From Clytia hemisphaerica (lineage: Eukaryota; Cnidaria; Hydrozoa; Leptothecata; Clytiidae): DNA of 64,000 nt. The translations under genes and the position numbers were made by a program. This document shows, piece by piece, positions 39,886-50,011 of the stretch. The stretch is taken from the NCBI GenBank assembly GCA_902728285.1, contig CACVBU010001363.1, forward strand, positions 282,851-346,850, given 5' to 3'. The notes under the pieces were generated by a model. It worked only from the letters and a program-made list of their open reading frames with translations. It had not been told where the DNA came from and did not search any database. The first letter of the stretch is position 1. Each line of letters starts with the position of its first letter.

Positions 39886-40222
39886 AAGTTTTCTGTGTAG
39901 ATTATTCCAATCTTTAGTTATCTGGGAAGTTGTGTTATAAGAACCATACTTTACCGTCTTTGTTTTCGAAGGTTCCAGTTTGTGTTGTGATTGTCTTGTT
40001 CCTTCATGGGCAGGAGAGTATCTAAGAAAGTCAGCAAAATATTTAGGTAGTTTATCATGTAAAAAATGAAAGGCAAATAGACAGTTCTTCACCTGGAGTT
40101 GTTTCTTGATAGGCAGAATAGCAGATTTAATAAAAAGATGACGCGAAGAGTGTCTTGGAGGCTTGAAATTAATTATTCTCAGTGCTTTATTTTGAAGAAC
40201 TTCGATTTTATCAAATGAGGCC
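39886..40222 (-). pseudogene. LINE RT C-terminal fragment split by the LTR element
   Basis: Read on the minus strand: KIEVLQNKALRIINFKPP, ILPIKKQLQVKNCLFAFHFL, LPKYFADFLRYSP, TRQSQHKLEPSKTKTVKYGS and DWNNLHRKL, then the LTR begins. These are C-terminal blocks of a LINE ORF2 unlike the two other LINEs here. A short remnant may continue on the far side of the LTR element at about 34,374 and below, but it is too short to prove. Confidence 0.65.
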
Positions 40223-40524
40223 TAAATTAATTTGTAAATAATAGTTGATCTTGAGTATCAACCCTCTAGATAGATTTGTAAATAACAGTTGATATTGATT
40301 AGCCTCGAGCTAAGTACACATTGTACTACTTTACATCAACTTTAAATAACAGAAAAATAACACAAACATAAACTGTACACTGTTAGATATCATTCAACAT
40401 TCTAACTACTCCATCTGAAGAGCTTTAGATTATTGATGGCTTACAGTATGGGGCAAGAGAAATAAAACTCAACACTTGCTACAACATCGATCGTCTAGCC
40501 CTCATTTAAGAAGAAGGAAATTAA
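40223..40524. other. Spacer, nothing recognised
   Basis: A partial internal echo (TTTGTAAATAATAGTTGAT, TTTGTAAATAACAGTTGAT) at 40,231 and 40,272 is the only structure. Confidence 0.4.
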
Positions 40525-40526
40525 TA

Positions 40527-41518
40527 GTGAGGTCTGTTAGCACAAAAATACTTCAGACGGTGATTAAAGCATGGAATTTGGCACAGATGATCCTTAGAGG
40601 GTCTAAAACTTAATTTTAAACAGTAACACCAAATTTTGCCACCTGGCCACCTGCCAGATGACGTCATCAGGTGGCTTAGCAAAAATTTATTTTTTTGAAA
40701 ATATTTAAAATCTGATGGTGTCAGCGGAAAGGGCATGAAATGCTGATGAAAATTGAGGTATAAAACATGCCTTCAAATCTTCCTATCAAAAGTTATGAAG
40801 GTTTAAAGTTTTGTGATGACGTCATCATAAGCCTTTCCAGGCAAAACCTAAAATCCCGTAATAACGGAACTAGTTGACTAAATTTAGTGTTTTATACATG
40901 AATCCATGTCAAAATTTGAAGTTCCATCTGATGCTTGGGTCTAAACAGCATAGGAAGGCTTAAAACAGCCAAAAAAATTAGTTGGTTGTACACTGTGTTC
41001 CTGAAGGGAGAACGCTGCATTGATTTGCCTTGTAAAGCTCAAAATCTAAGTTTTAGTATTCTGTAGGATTTAAAGCTTTTAATATAATTTGAACATCAGA
41101 ATCGGAAAAAGCAATGAATTTTGATATGAATTCATGTATAAAACATGAAATTTGGTCAATTTGTACCAAAATTACGAGGTTTTTAAGTTTTGCCTGGAAA
41201 GGCTTATGATGACGCCATCACAAAACTTTAAACCTTCGTAACTTTTGATAGGAAGATTTTCAAGGCATGTTTTATACCTCAATTTTTATCAGCATTTCAT
41301 GCTCTTTCCGCTGGAACCATCAGATTTTGAATATTTTCAAAATAATAATTTTTTGCCCAGCCACCTGATGACGTCATCTGGCAGGTGGCCAGGTGGCAAA
41401 ATTTGGTGTTACTGTTTAAAATTAAGTTTTAGACCCTCTAAGGATCATCTGTGCCAAATTTCATGCTTTAATCACCATCTGAAGTATTCTTACGTTTTTA
41501 TGTGCTACCTGACCTCAC
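40527..41518. mobile_element. 1-kb foldback element with TA sites and TGACGTCA palindromes
   Basis: Arms about 40,527-40,930 and 41,090-41,518 are reverse complements with modest divergence: GTGAGGTC ends, AAACAGTAACACCAAATTTTG, CACCTGCCAGATGACGTCATC, GTTTTGTGATGACGTCATCA. TA flanks both ends (40,525-40,526 and 41,519-41,520), fitting a Tc1/mariner-type foldback. Each arm has two TGACGTCA (or TGACGCCA) cores, like the 2,208 element, though the sequences are otherwise unrelated. Confidence 0.8.
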
Positions 41519-41654
41519 TATAACCAAAATGGATGTGGGTTGACGATTGAAAACACATTTGATCTTATAGTATTTATCTTTTTTCTCGTTGATGAGGTTG
41601 ATGATAAATGGGTGAATGGAAAATTTGTTGAAAGATCAAATAATGAAACACCTC

Positions 41655-42790
41655 ATTGATGAGAAATTATTATCAAACAAGCAACATTGCTTCATGGGAA
41701 AGAGATCAACAGTGACACAGTTACTTAGCTAATTAGGTAAATGTACGGATTCAATATCAGAAGACAAAGTAGTAGATGTTATATAGTACCGGGTGACCCA
41801 CGAAAAAGTTCAGACGTTTCCCGACATCTTGAGGCCGAACAAATGTCCCAAAGTGCTTGGAGTTTAGATATTTAGAAAGTAGATAACCTTACTTAAAATT
41901 TGAGCTATCACTTTTTAAATTTGACCAATTTGTTCTCTACTTATAAGCTTTTAAAGTCAAAATTCACTTTTCGGAAAATGTAAAAAACACATAAAAAAGA
42001 GGTATTAAATTTATGCAATCAATTAGAAAATCACTTACAAATTGACTTATTTAACGAGTTTTATGACATTAATAATAAATAAAAACACCTTTAAAAGTAA
42101 TTTTTGTTTAAAACAATACTAGTTTTTATAAAAATTGGCGCTTTTCTAGATTTTTCAGATTTTTTTTCAAAAACTGTATATCAAAAACGTCTAAAAATAC
42201 CAAATTTGATGCCCCTTTTTTACGTGTTTTTTACACTTTCCGAAAAGTGAATTTTGACTTTAAAAGCTCATAAGTAGAGAACAAAATGGTCAAATTTAAA
42301 AAGTGATAGCTCAAATTTTAAGTTAGGATATCTACTTTCTAAATATTTAAACTCCCAAGCACTTTGGAACATTTGTTCGGCCTCGAGACGTCGAGAAACG
42401 TCTGAACTTTTTCGTGGGTCACCCGGTATATACCTCGACTTCGCTAAGACGTTTGACACAGTTCCACATCGAAGACTCCTGAAAAAGCTCGATGCATATG
42501 GAATTAAAGATTTGGATAAAGTCCTTTCTGTCGAATCGACATCAATACGTAAGATGTCAATGGAAAACTGTCAAAAAAACGAAGTATAGTTCTATAGGGA
42601 AGTGCTCTTGTTCCATTGCTCTTTGTTGTCTACGATCTTCGTGAGGTAACGAAGGCTTATATGTTCCTGTTTGTTGATGATACGAAACTTTTAGAATAGA
42701 TTAATAACGCTCAAGATGCAATCGAGCTACAACAGGACATTTGCGCAAGACTGGCTACTTAAGTTTCATCCAGATGAATGACCCTGGGAA
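41655..42790 (+). pseudogene. LINE RT fragment interrupted by a MITE
   Basis: Left piece (41,655-41,788): LIDEKLLSNKQHCFMGKRST, VTQLLS, a stop, LGKCTDSISEDKVVDVI. Right piece (from 42,431): YLDFAKTFDTVPHRRLLKKL, DAYGIKD, then decayed blocks (a worn FVDDTKL near 42,675, then FHPDE near 42,765). The two pieces join in frame when the 640-bp element between them is set aside. The RT is CR1-like and close to the minus-strand copy at 5,091-5,846. Multiple stops and frame changes make it inactive. Confidence 0.75.
41789..42430. mobile_element. Foldback MITE (TACCGGGTGACCC ends) inserted in a LINE RT
   Basis: TACCGGGTGACCCACGAAAA on the left is mirrored by TTTTCGTGGGTCACCCGGTA on the right. The arms extend over 200 bp (CAAATGTCCCAAAGTGCTTGG, AAGTCAAAATTCACTTTTCGG and complements). 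TATA lies on both outer sides, consistent with a TA or TATA target. The surrounding coding sequence proves that it is an insertion. Confidence 0.85.
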
Positions 42791-43020
42791 AGCTTTGGAA
42801 CATCAAATATGTTCCAGAATAATATACTGCGCGCATGTATAAATCCTCCTAGCCTGGGAATCCAAGCGTTAAACTTTTTTCACAGTCTAGTTTATGATAT
42901 TTTTGCTGCTGGTTTAACTGGTTTAGCTTGGCGCAGGTAGCTCGCCTGCAGGGAGATTTTTCCCTGCAATGCAGGTTCGGCCTGATTGGCCAGCTTTCGG
43001 CGTATTAGTTCCATATTCAG
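42791..43020. other. Spacer with a perfect small hairpin
   Basis: TGCAGGGA at 42,948 and TCCCTGCA at 42,961 form an 8-bp stem with a short loop, next to CGCCTGCAG/CTGCAATGCAGG words. The spacer ends at an AG (43,020) that serves as the acceptor of the first recognisable exon of the next gene. Confidence 0.5.
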
Positions 43021-45263
43021 AAGCAATCGATCAGAAGAAGAGTGCAAAGAGAAATGATGAGAAGACTTTTAATGACGCCATAAAAGCCATCTCAACAGGA
43101 CAAAAAGTAACTCATTCACATTTAAAGTATTATCATATCTTTTAGCTTGCTTTTCTTTTTTTATCTTTCATTTTAAGTATTTTATTTAAAAAAGACATAA
43201 GAGTATTATTGTATCACACGTTATCTTTTTAGGTCAATAGTATCAAAGGGCCATCTTCCCTTCACCTTATACCAGAATTCAGTATAATAGACGGTGTTGT
43301 CCCTGACTACATGCACGGAGTTTTATTGGGTGTCGCAAAGGTCTTAGTTGCATGCTGGTTTGACCCCTCAGAGCATAGAATCTTTTATAAAGAAAACAGG
43401 ACATACCCAGAATATTATATTGGACACATGGTATGAATTTAAACTAATAAAAATTATGTTTTTCTCAGATATCTTGCTTGCAGCGAGAACAGTTTTTTAA
43501 TGTTCTAGTTAATTAACCTTTGTACACAATCATAAGAGACTGAATTTTATCTAACTATATCCAGATTCATGATGTAGATGTACGATTAGAAGGTATGAGG
43601 CCAGTGGATTATATATCACGCAGACCAAGACCACTGTCTGGAAACCTTGGACATCTAAAAGGTTTATAGTAAAGTACTTTTACAAAAAATGATAAACTTG
43701 TTCTTTTAAATTCGAAATTCCTAACTACTTTTATGATAATGGGTTTCAACTTCCAGTTCTTTTATTTTCATGATGTAATAACATTAGATCTTGAAAAAAG
43801 CAACTAACTAAACTATTCATGGAAAAAATGATTTATTGTGCTTTTTCTGCCTACATTGTATCATTATTATGTTGTTCTAGCTAATGAATTAAGAACTTGG
43901 TTACTGTATTATTCGCTACCCTGTTTGGAAGGTATACTTTTGCCAATCTACTGGAATCACCTAGCGCTGCTTGTAGAAGCAACACATATTTTACTTGGCG
44001 AAAAAATCAGCAAGACAGATTTGGAATGGGCAAATGATTGCTGACAACTCTTCTACAAATATTTTAGTGAATTTTATGGTATGATTTTTAAAACTCATTC
44101 GCAAACCTTTTTTTTACCATAGAAAGCTCTCTTCTATTTAAAGCATTTTATAAAAATTTTCATTTTTGATTATTGTAATGACTGAATCGTTTTATTAATA
44201 GAACGAAGAAAAAGTGGATTGAATATCCACAATTTGATTCACCTTCCACTTTATGTTGAGTACTGGGGACCTCTATGGGCATATTCATGTTTTGGTTTCG
44301 AAAGCTTGAATGGATCAATTATTAAGCAGGTCCATGGAACGAAAAATGGTAGTACACAGGTAATTCTATAAAGGTCATGTCCAAACCGTACTCTGTCCTG
44401 TCAGAATTTTTGTATTGAAAACTGACTTTCTTTTAGAATTTTGGTTGTTCTCATTTGTTGTTGTTGATATTTAATGATGTTAAATACTCTACAATTTGTT
44501 TCCATAGATCATTAAGACTTTCAATGCACTCAAAGCAATCCATATCATGATGCAATCACAAAATACCAAGGAAATTGTGCGAAATGCCTTGTCATCCATG
44601 CTTATGAAAAATCGTAGGTTAGCAAATTATTTGTGTCTTATCTTTGTAAGTATCATAAACTATATGCACAGATTTCAAATAATCAAAGTAATGTTTCTTG
44701 ATTATTTAAATGTATTTTTTTCTACATTAGAAACACAAATTCCTGGACAGCTGTAAATGAAAAAACAATGCATCTTGATAAGAAAGAACTTGAAAAGTTC
44801 AAGTTGAAATCACATTGTAAAAAATATTTGCAGCTTAAAAAAAAGGGAGTTTATTTCACCTCATATCAGTACAAACGTGCCGTTAAAACGGTTAACTATT
44901 TTGCTATGTGCCACAAGGACGGAGAAAAGGTCATTGCAAAAATTCACTATTTCGTTGTTGATGATGAAAGAGTATATTTTTGTGCACAAGAAGTACAAAG
45001 AAACAGTGAATGGAAAGTTGTTCCACAGTGGAATCGTAGTTGCATCATTACAATCGAACCTAATGAAAGGTTAAAACATTTGATTTTGCTAATTCTTTAT
45101 TAAATTTAAAAAACCAAAATGATATGAAACAAATTTAAATTATGTATCCTTTGTATTCTTTCTTTACAGTGCTCCACTGTTTCTCGCACCATCAGATTTC
45201 CTGAATGAAAAGCTATTTTTAATGGATGGCAATTTGGATTTTGTGTGTTTGCAAGATTCCTAA
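43021..45263 (+). pseudogene. Multi-exon TNP2/CACTA-like transposase gene with an in-frame stop
   Basis: Seven exons can be threaded with GT-AG borders: 43,021-43,106; 43,233-43,430; 43,565-43,661; 43,881-44,078; 44,202-44,359; 44,508-44,617; 44,731-45,069; and a last one 45,170-45,263 ending in TAA (eight in all). Motifs in order are SIKGPSSLHLIPEF, VPDYMHGVLLGVAKV, ISRRPRPLSGNLGH, ANELRTWLLYYSLPCL, HNLIHLPLYVEYWGPLWAYS with CFGFESLNGSI, and VHGTKNGS. These are the blocks of tnp2/DUF4218-type proteins of CACTA (En/Spm) elements. A TGA at 44,041 interrupts exon 4. The N-terminal exons are missing, and no CACTA ends or matching TIRs were found. The donor at 44,618 is weak. Confidence 0.7.
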
Positions 45264-46083
45264 CACAGTTGAAGGAGATTGATATAACAAAGATGTGTTC
45301 TATTGGATTTTTCACTAGACTTTTGTAATCTTCTAATTAATAATGTAATTTGTAAAATATATTGGTTGTTTACTTGTCAATTTTTGATCATTTTCTATAA
45401 AAAAAATGAATATTATAAAGATGGGGGATTTTTGCCTATTATTTGGGCTACCAGGGAGTATTAGGCCAGCAACAATTATTCTGAGCCATTATTGGTCATG
45501 AATGAAGTAAGTTTTTTAAGTTGAGAAGTTTTGAAATACTTTAAAGTTATTACATAGGCTGTAAATATGCTAATAATCTAAGAAATAGCGTGAAAATGTG
45601 AGCTAGATACATGTAATCAACAAATGCTAGAAAACTTGGATACCGTTTTTTCATAATCACTTTTTGCTATCATATATGTCCGACCAGTTGCAGTTGTAGG
45701 TGGTTCTATTTGAAGAATGATGTTTTTTCATGGCACAAAACAAGTATCAACATGTTCTGGCCATTTAAAAGTTTTTCTAGGTTAATGTAGATGCATAAAA
45801 TCAACTTGCACATCACCTTCTTTTTGGTCGATCTTTTTTATGAGACCTACCCACCAAAAGGAGTTATATTTACAAGTTACGTAGGTAGGGTAGATCGTCA
45901 ACTCCCATTTTTAGCATGATGTCAAAAAATTCAAAGTGTAGTATCTTTTTGTGAAAATTTAATCTATTGTAAGACATTTTGCGCAAATTTTAACCTCCTA
46001 GGTAAAAAATCCAGCATTCCCCAGGGGGGTCTTTGATTCGCACTAAAGCAAAAAATGAGTAAAAATGGCATTTTTTGCCCATT
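45264..46083. other. No recognisable gene
   Basis: AT-rich, short frames only. GC-richer scraps (ACCTCCTAGG, CCCCAGGGGGG) near 46,000-46,025 are isolated. Confidence 0.4.
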
Positions 46084-46512
46084 TTAAGACTATAAAAAGC
46101 CCTTTACATGATCAAAGGTGGAGTTTGTGCATTTCTTGGATATTTCTGAAGCCAGTAAAACTTTGTTGTCTTCCCATGATGTTTCAGTGTTACCGTTAAA
46201 CGGGATATTTCTGAAGATCAGTGTAGATCTCATACTTCTGTCTTTAATGTGAGCAATTTCTTGCTTAAGGTTACCAATGACGTTGGTTGCTTCTTTTAAT
46301 TCGGTGTTGATGGTACGAATTTGGTTCTGGTAATCGGCTTTGACGGTAGATAATTTCTTGTCAAAAGAAGAAGACAATTCTGAAATGATTTCATCCCTAA
46401 TTTTGTTGGTGATATCTTGTTTGAGCCTGCTAAGCTTTTCTTCAAAGAGGACATCAAGTTCGTTGAACTTCTTCGTGATGAGATGATCAATGTCTGTGAT
46501 CGAAGCCTTTAT
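46084..46512 (-). pseudogene. LINE ORF1 fragment (coiled coil plus start of RNA-binding domain)
   Basis: One frame open on the minus strand: ASITDIDHLITKKFNELDVL, EEKLSRLKQDITNKIRDEI, TINTELKEATNVIGNLKQEI form a long coiled coil, then DRSMRSTLIFRNIPF and TSWEDNKVLLASEI begin the L1 ORF1-type RNA-binding domain. It stops at 46,084 before the usual ERAHR block, so it is truncated. There is no start Met, and a TAA lies just upstream. It differs from the intact ORF1 at 23,349. Confidence 0.65.
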
Positions 46513-46838
46513 AGATTATTGAGATAAAGATAGATTTGTGCAGATTTTAGTTGTAGATATTTTGGGTTTTAGAGGTCAGCCATTTTCTCGTTCGCACTAC
46601 TCGGCTACCATCTTGGAAAATATTGTACATAAAAATGACAACAAAATTATATAGCACAATGTATTTTTCGTGAACAGCGATTTTGACAATGATTAATAAT
46701 AACATAGCGAAAAGTAAAAACATTGATTATATGACTTCTTTTTGTAATCAGGTATTTTATAAAGTCAAAAGCCATAAAAGCATGCTTTGTGTGCACAGAA
46801 TTGTTAAAAGCAAACTAACTTTTTTAAATGATCAATTA
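46513..46838. other. Spacer, nothing recognised
   Basis: Short frames only. Confidence 0.4.
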
Positions 46839-47180
46839 GGACCCTGCCGACACACCGGACTGTCCGGTGTATTTGTCTGGTGGCAAAAGTATCCTTTCGC
46901 TACACCGGACGCAATAAGTCCGGTGTCATTCCGGTGTTTCATACAGGGAATTTTGGACGCCTGACATTTATGAAACAAAAAATTAAGAAACTCCGGACAC
47001 ACCGGACTGGTCATGTCCGGTGTTTTGATTGTCCGGTGGGAAAAAATATCCTTCTCCGACACCGGACATCCGACTTCCTTAAGTCCGGTTTAGAAATTGT
47101 CCGGTGGGAAAAAAATTCTCATTTCACACCGGACTTTCGCGTGTCCGGTGTTCGTTAAGTCCGGTGCGTCGGCAGGGTCC
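46839..47180. repeat. MITE made of CCGGTG/CACCGGA repeats
   Basis: GGACCCTGCCGACACACCGG at the left is mirrored by CCGGTGCGTCGGCAGGGTCC at the right. Between lie about a dozen TCCGGTG or CACCGGA words in both orientations, spaced 10-40 bp. The frames that cross it on both strands are repeat artefacts. No target duplication is evident. It resembles the 32,103 element in its use of accggac words, but the ends differ. Confidence 0.8.
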
Positions 47181-47836
47181 TGGTCTCAAAAACGAGTGGT
47201 GAGAAAAATTTTGACCATTTTGCTGGTCATCACTTTTGCTGGGGCTTGAAAATGAAATTGAAAATTAGAAGCTCATATATGGCTCAAATGAAAGATATTT
47301 ATCCAAGGATTCCAAAAAATATCAGAACATATACTTGAAAATCAATATTTGAGAAGCTATAAAAAAGGAAAATAGTTAGAAAAAATGACGCTCTCTCTAA
47401 ATCTCATAAATCATGATATACAAAACTATTGAAAAAAGGGATTTAAAAAACACCAAGTCAGAAATGATGCCACAGAATGAAAGAGAAATGCGTTGAACTT
47501 CCCACCTAACTGTTGCCTCTCAAATCTTAAGGATTTTAGTGTCTAATACAAGGCAATGTAGTGCAATGAAAATATACTGAATATCTGTCAAGAGCAGCCG
47601 CCGGCGCATTTTTTCGAAATATCTGTTCTGTTTTACTAGGAGGAAAGATTTATGGGTGTTTTCCAGGAAACACGTCATCGCTGAACACCCAGTCGAAATC
47701 TAGGAAACAGTACACCAAACCTGTTCAGAAAATCCAGGAACTGTCTCGAATGGCCTTGTATCTGTTTGAAAAATCTAGGAGCCCCATGAGGAAAGAACAC
47801 ATCGAATTTTCCAGCAGCCATTAAAATATGATGATA
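47181..47836. other. No recognisable gene
   Basis: Short frames only; no paired or tandem structure seen. Confidence 0.4.
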
Positions 47837-47838
47837 TA

Positions 47839-48874
47839 CCGTATTACTTCGGATTTAAACGCCCCCTCTTTTAAACGCCCTCCTAAAAGCAAAATTATTA
47901 AATAAACGCCCCCTTCGAATGAACTCCCCGGCCCCTAGGGGAGGGGCGTTTATTAGAAACTTGATACTTTAATACTTCAATACTGTAGTTCACAACCTCC
48001 CTTAGTCTCCTCCTTCTCCCTTTGTTTGGTCACATTCTTTCCTTGAGGATTATACTCCTTGCCAGTCCTTTAGCTCACCAGTTCCTTTAGCCCCTTTTCT
48101 GGCTTGTCGGTATGATTGAGGCTGTCTATTTTCAGTTTTTAAACATTAAAATATATTATAATACATTGATAATTAAAACGAAACTTATATTTTATGTATA
48201 TTTTGTTAGTGTAGTGTAGGTCAGGGTCTTTTTGACTTTATCACATTTTTTTTGCCTACCTTTCCTTTTGGTCCCCTTTCCATTCCTCCTATTTTCAGGG
48301 CGATTTCCCTCCTATCAGGATTTCCTGAAGAGTTGCCTGAAGTGGGTCTCCAGTCATGCATGGATAGGCCCCATAGCTCACTGCAGCCTTCTTCAGGCAT
48401 AGTAGGTCCCCCTTTACCCTTCTTTGGGTAAATTTTTATCTTATATATATGATAGTACACGGGTAGGATATTTTTTTATTTTACCTTAAAAACGAAATTT
48501 TTACTGTACATTGTAGGTAGACGCTCTTATTTATTTTATTTTAAGGGACAGTAGTATTATACCAAAACGTTATTTGGTGATGAAAGAGAATTTAATAAAA
48601 ATACCAGTATTGATTGGGTTTGAAAAGGAAGATTATAGTAATTTCTTGTAACCAGAGCAGTTTTCGATGCAATTTTAGTCGTTGAACCAAAGAAATTTTG
48701 CACTAAAATTCTGATAAATAACTAAAACAAAGGGTATATTTGGTATTTACTCTAAATATTCGACTTAAGACTAAAATAATTTTATAAACACCCCTTACTT
48801 TTAAACGCCCCTCCTAAAATCGAAAATATTAAATAAACGCCCCGCCCTGCGCGTTTATTCAAACTAATATACGG
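47839..48874. mobile_element. Tc1/mariner-type non-autonomous element with TAAACGCCCC arms
   Basis: Ends CCGTATTA and TAATATACGG are flanked by TA (47,837-47,838 and 48,875-48,876). Just inside are paired TTTAAACGCCCC / GGGGCGTTTA blocks on each side (47,855-47,950 and 48,790-48,850), with AAATATTAAATAAACGCCCC on both. The roughly 800-bp middle has no transposase; a GC-richer segment at 48,250-48,430 encodes a frame (GCSELWGLSMHDWRP) that I cannot place. Confidence 0.7.
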
Positions 48875-48878
48875 TATT

Positions 48879-49216
48879 CAAATTCAAAATTATTAACACT
48901 GACAAGGGCACTTTATTCACCATTTACTCGGGACCCGCTAATTAATTTTTTGAAAATGTTCCATCCAGGACATTCTTATTCCAGCCCCCCTAGACTAGAG
49001 TCTACTTTTGGCTGAACTTTGCTTTTTGATGATTTTTTATGACGCTGATTCCAGTGAAGTAGCCTAGGAGCGTTAGGCGAGATCGCCATTTTGAGAGAAA
49101 AATGTTAAAAATCCAAATAAGGGGCCGTCCACATAAGTACCTTATTGATTTTTGGGAAAATATTTTTGAAAGTTCCCTCTTTTTCCCTAATTCTGCTTTA
49201 AGTAGTACCCGAGGGT
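48879..49216. other. Spacer with a copy of the repeat that hosts the poly-A LINE
   Basis: TGATTCCAGTGAAGTAG, GGAGCGTTAGGCGAGATCG and CCATTTTGA at about 49,045-49,120 match the sequences on either side of the LINE at 23,275-28,148, here uninterrupted. Confidence 0.6.
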
Positions 49217-49560
49217 ACAACCCAATTCAGTAGAAGCCAAAGGCTAGAAGTCAATCTCTTTGGTGGGATTTGAAGCATTGAGTTTAAAGCCCGTAGGGCT
49301 AGAGTTCAATTTCCAACCTTTCTCAGGCAAGAAAAAGTGAAGCCTTAAAAAATGCGCCGCATTTTTGACGACAGATTGAATCTAGCAATTCCTTTGTTTA
49401 TGATTCATATTCTTTTCGAAATTTAGCGGTAAATTTTAGTTTCAATCTGTCATTTGTGTAAAAACCAGGCGAGCCGCTCAAGGCCGCGCAACTTTGGTAG
49501 GATTTGTTGGCTTCAAATCCTACCAAGGAGATTGACTTCTAGCCCTTCGGGCTTATACTT
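49217..49560. repeat. Foldback repeat with AGCCCGAAGGGCTAGA motifs
   Basis: GGCTAGAAGTCAATCTC plus TTTGGTGGGATTTGAAGC pairs with GCTTCAAATCCTACCAA plus GGAGATTGACTTCTAGCC. AAGCCCGTAGGGCTAGAG and TCTAGCCCTTCGGGCTT are the same core words that end the 20,718 MITE, and GAAAAAGTGAAGC also recurs in both. A shared family is likely. Confidence 0.7.
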
Positions 49561-49594
49561 CATTGGTATAGCCTTATCAAACGCACCTATAGCC

Positions 49595-50011
49595 CGGGGT
49601 CCACTTAAAGGTTTTTTTATAGACTGGATGGCGCGATTAAGATTATTTCACTGGACTCAGCGTTATAAAAAATTATCAAAGCAAAGTTCAGTGTTAGGTG
49701 TTGATTGGAGAGATCATCCCAACCTCGCCCAAATCTACCAAGGTCTCCCTAGAATCTCTTCTGTTCTTTTTTCCAGGAGGCTAACTTTCTCCGGCCATTG
49801 TTTCAGAGCAAAATCTGAAATCATTTCAGATATCTTATTGTGGTGCCCTACTGGTCCTAGACGCTCAAGGAAGCGAACTTTCCTCGACAATTTGAGGCGG
49901 GAAACAGGGCTCGAGTTAGAAGAACTGAAAACAGTTATGTCAGACCGTGAGCTGTGGAAAGAGAGATACTCGGTATTTCCGACCTAACGGTCGAAGGATG
50001 ATGATGATGAG
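49595..50011 (+). pseudogene. 3' end of a non-LTR retrotransposon with GATGATGATGA tail
   Basis: The frame reads GVDWRDHPNLAQIYQGLPRI, RRLTFSGHCFRAKSEI, ILLWCPTGPRRSRKRTF and LRRETGLELEELKTVMSDRELWKER, then a stop and a short GATGATGATGATGAG tail at about 49,997-50,011. This is the conserved C-terminal end of RTE-like ORF2 proteins, and tails of short simple repeats are usual there. The copy is truncated at the 5' side near 49,600. Confidence 0.7.

Noticed and set aside
42948-42968. Rho-independent terminator (GC stem with T-run in the loop)
   Set aside because: The T-run is in the loop, not after the stem, and the context is eukaryotic.
46832-47158. Open frames on both strands across the CCGGTG element
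   Set aside because: Repeat-driven; no conserved motif and mirrored on both strands.
48221-48460. 79-codon minus-strand frame (GCSELWGLSMHDWRP)
   Set aside because: Lies in the middle of a TA-flanked non-autonomous element; no family recognised and no splice or start support.
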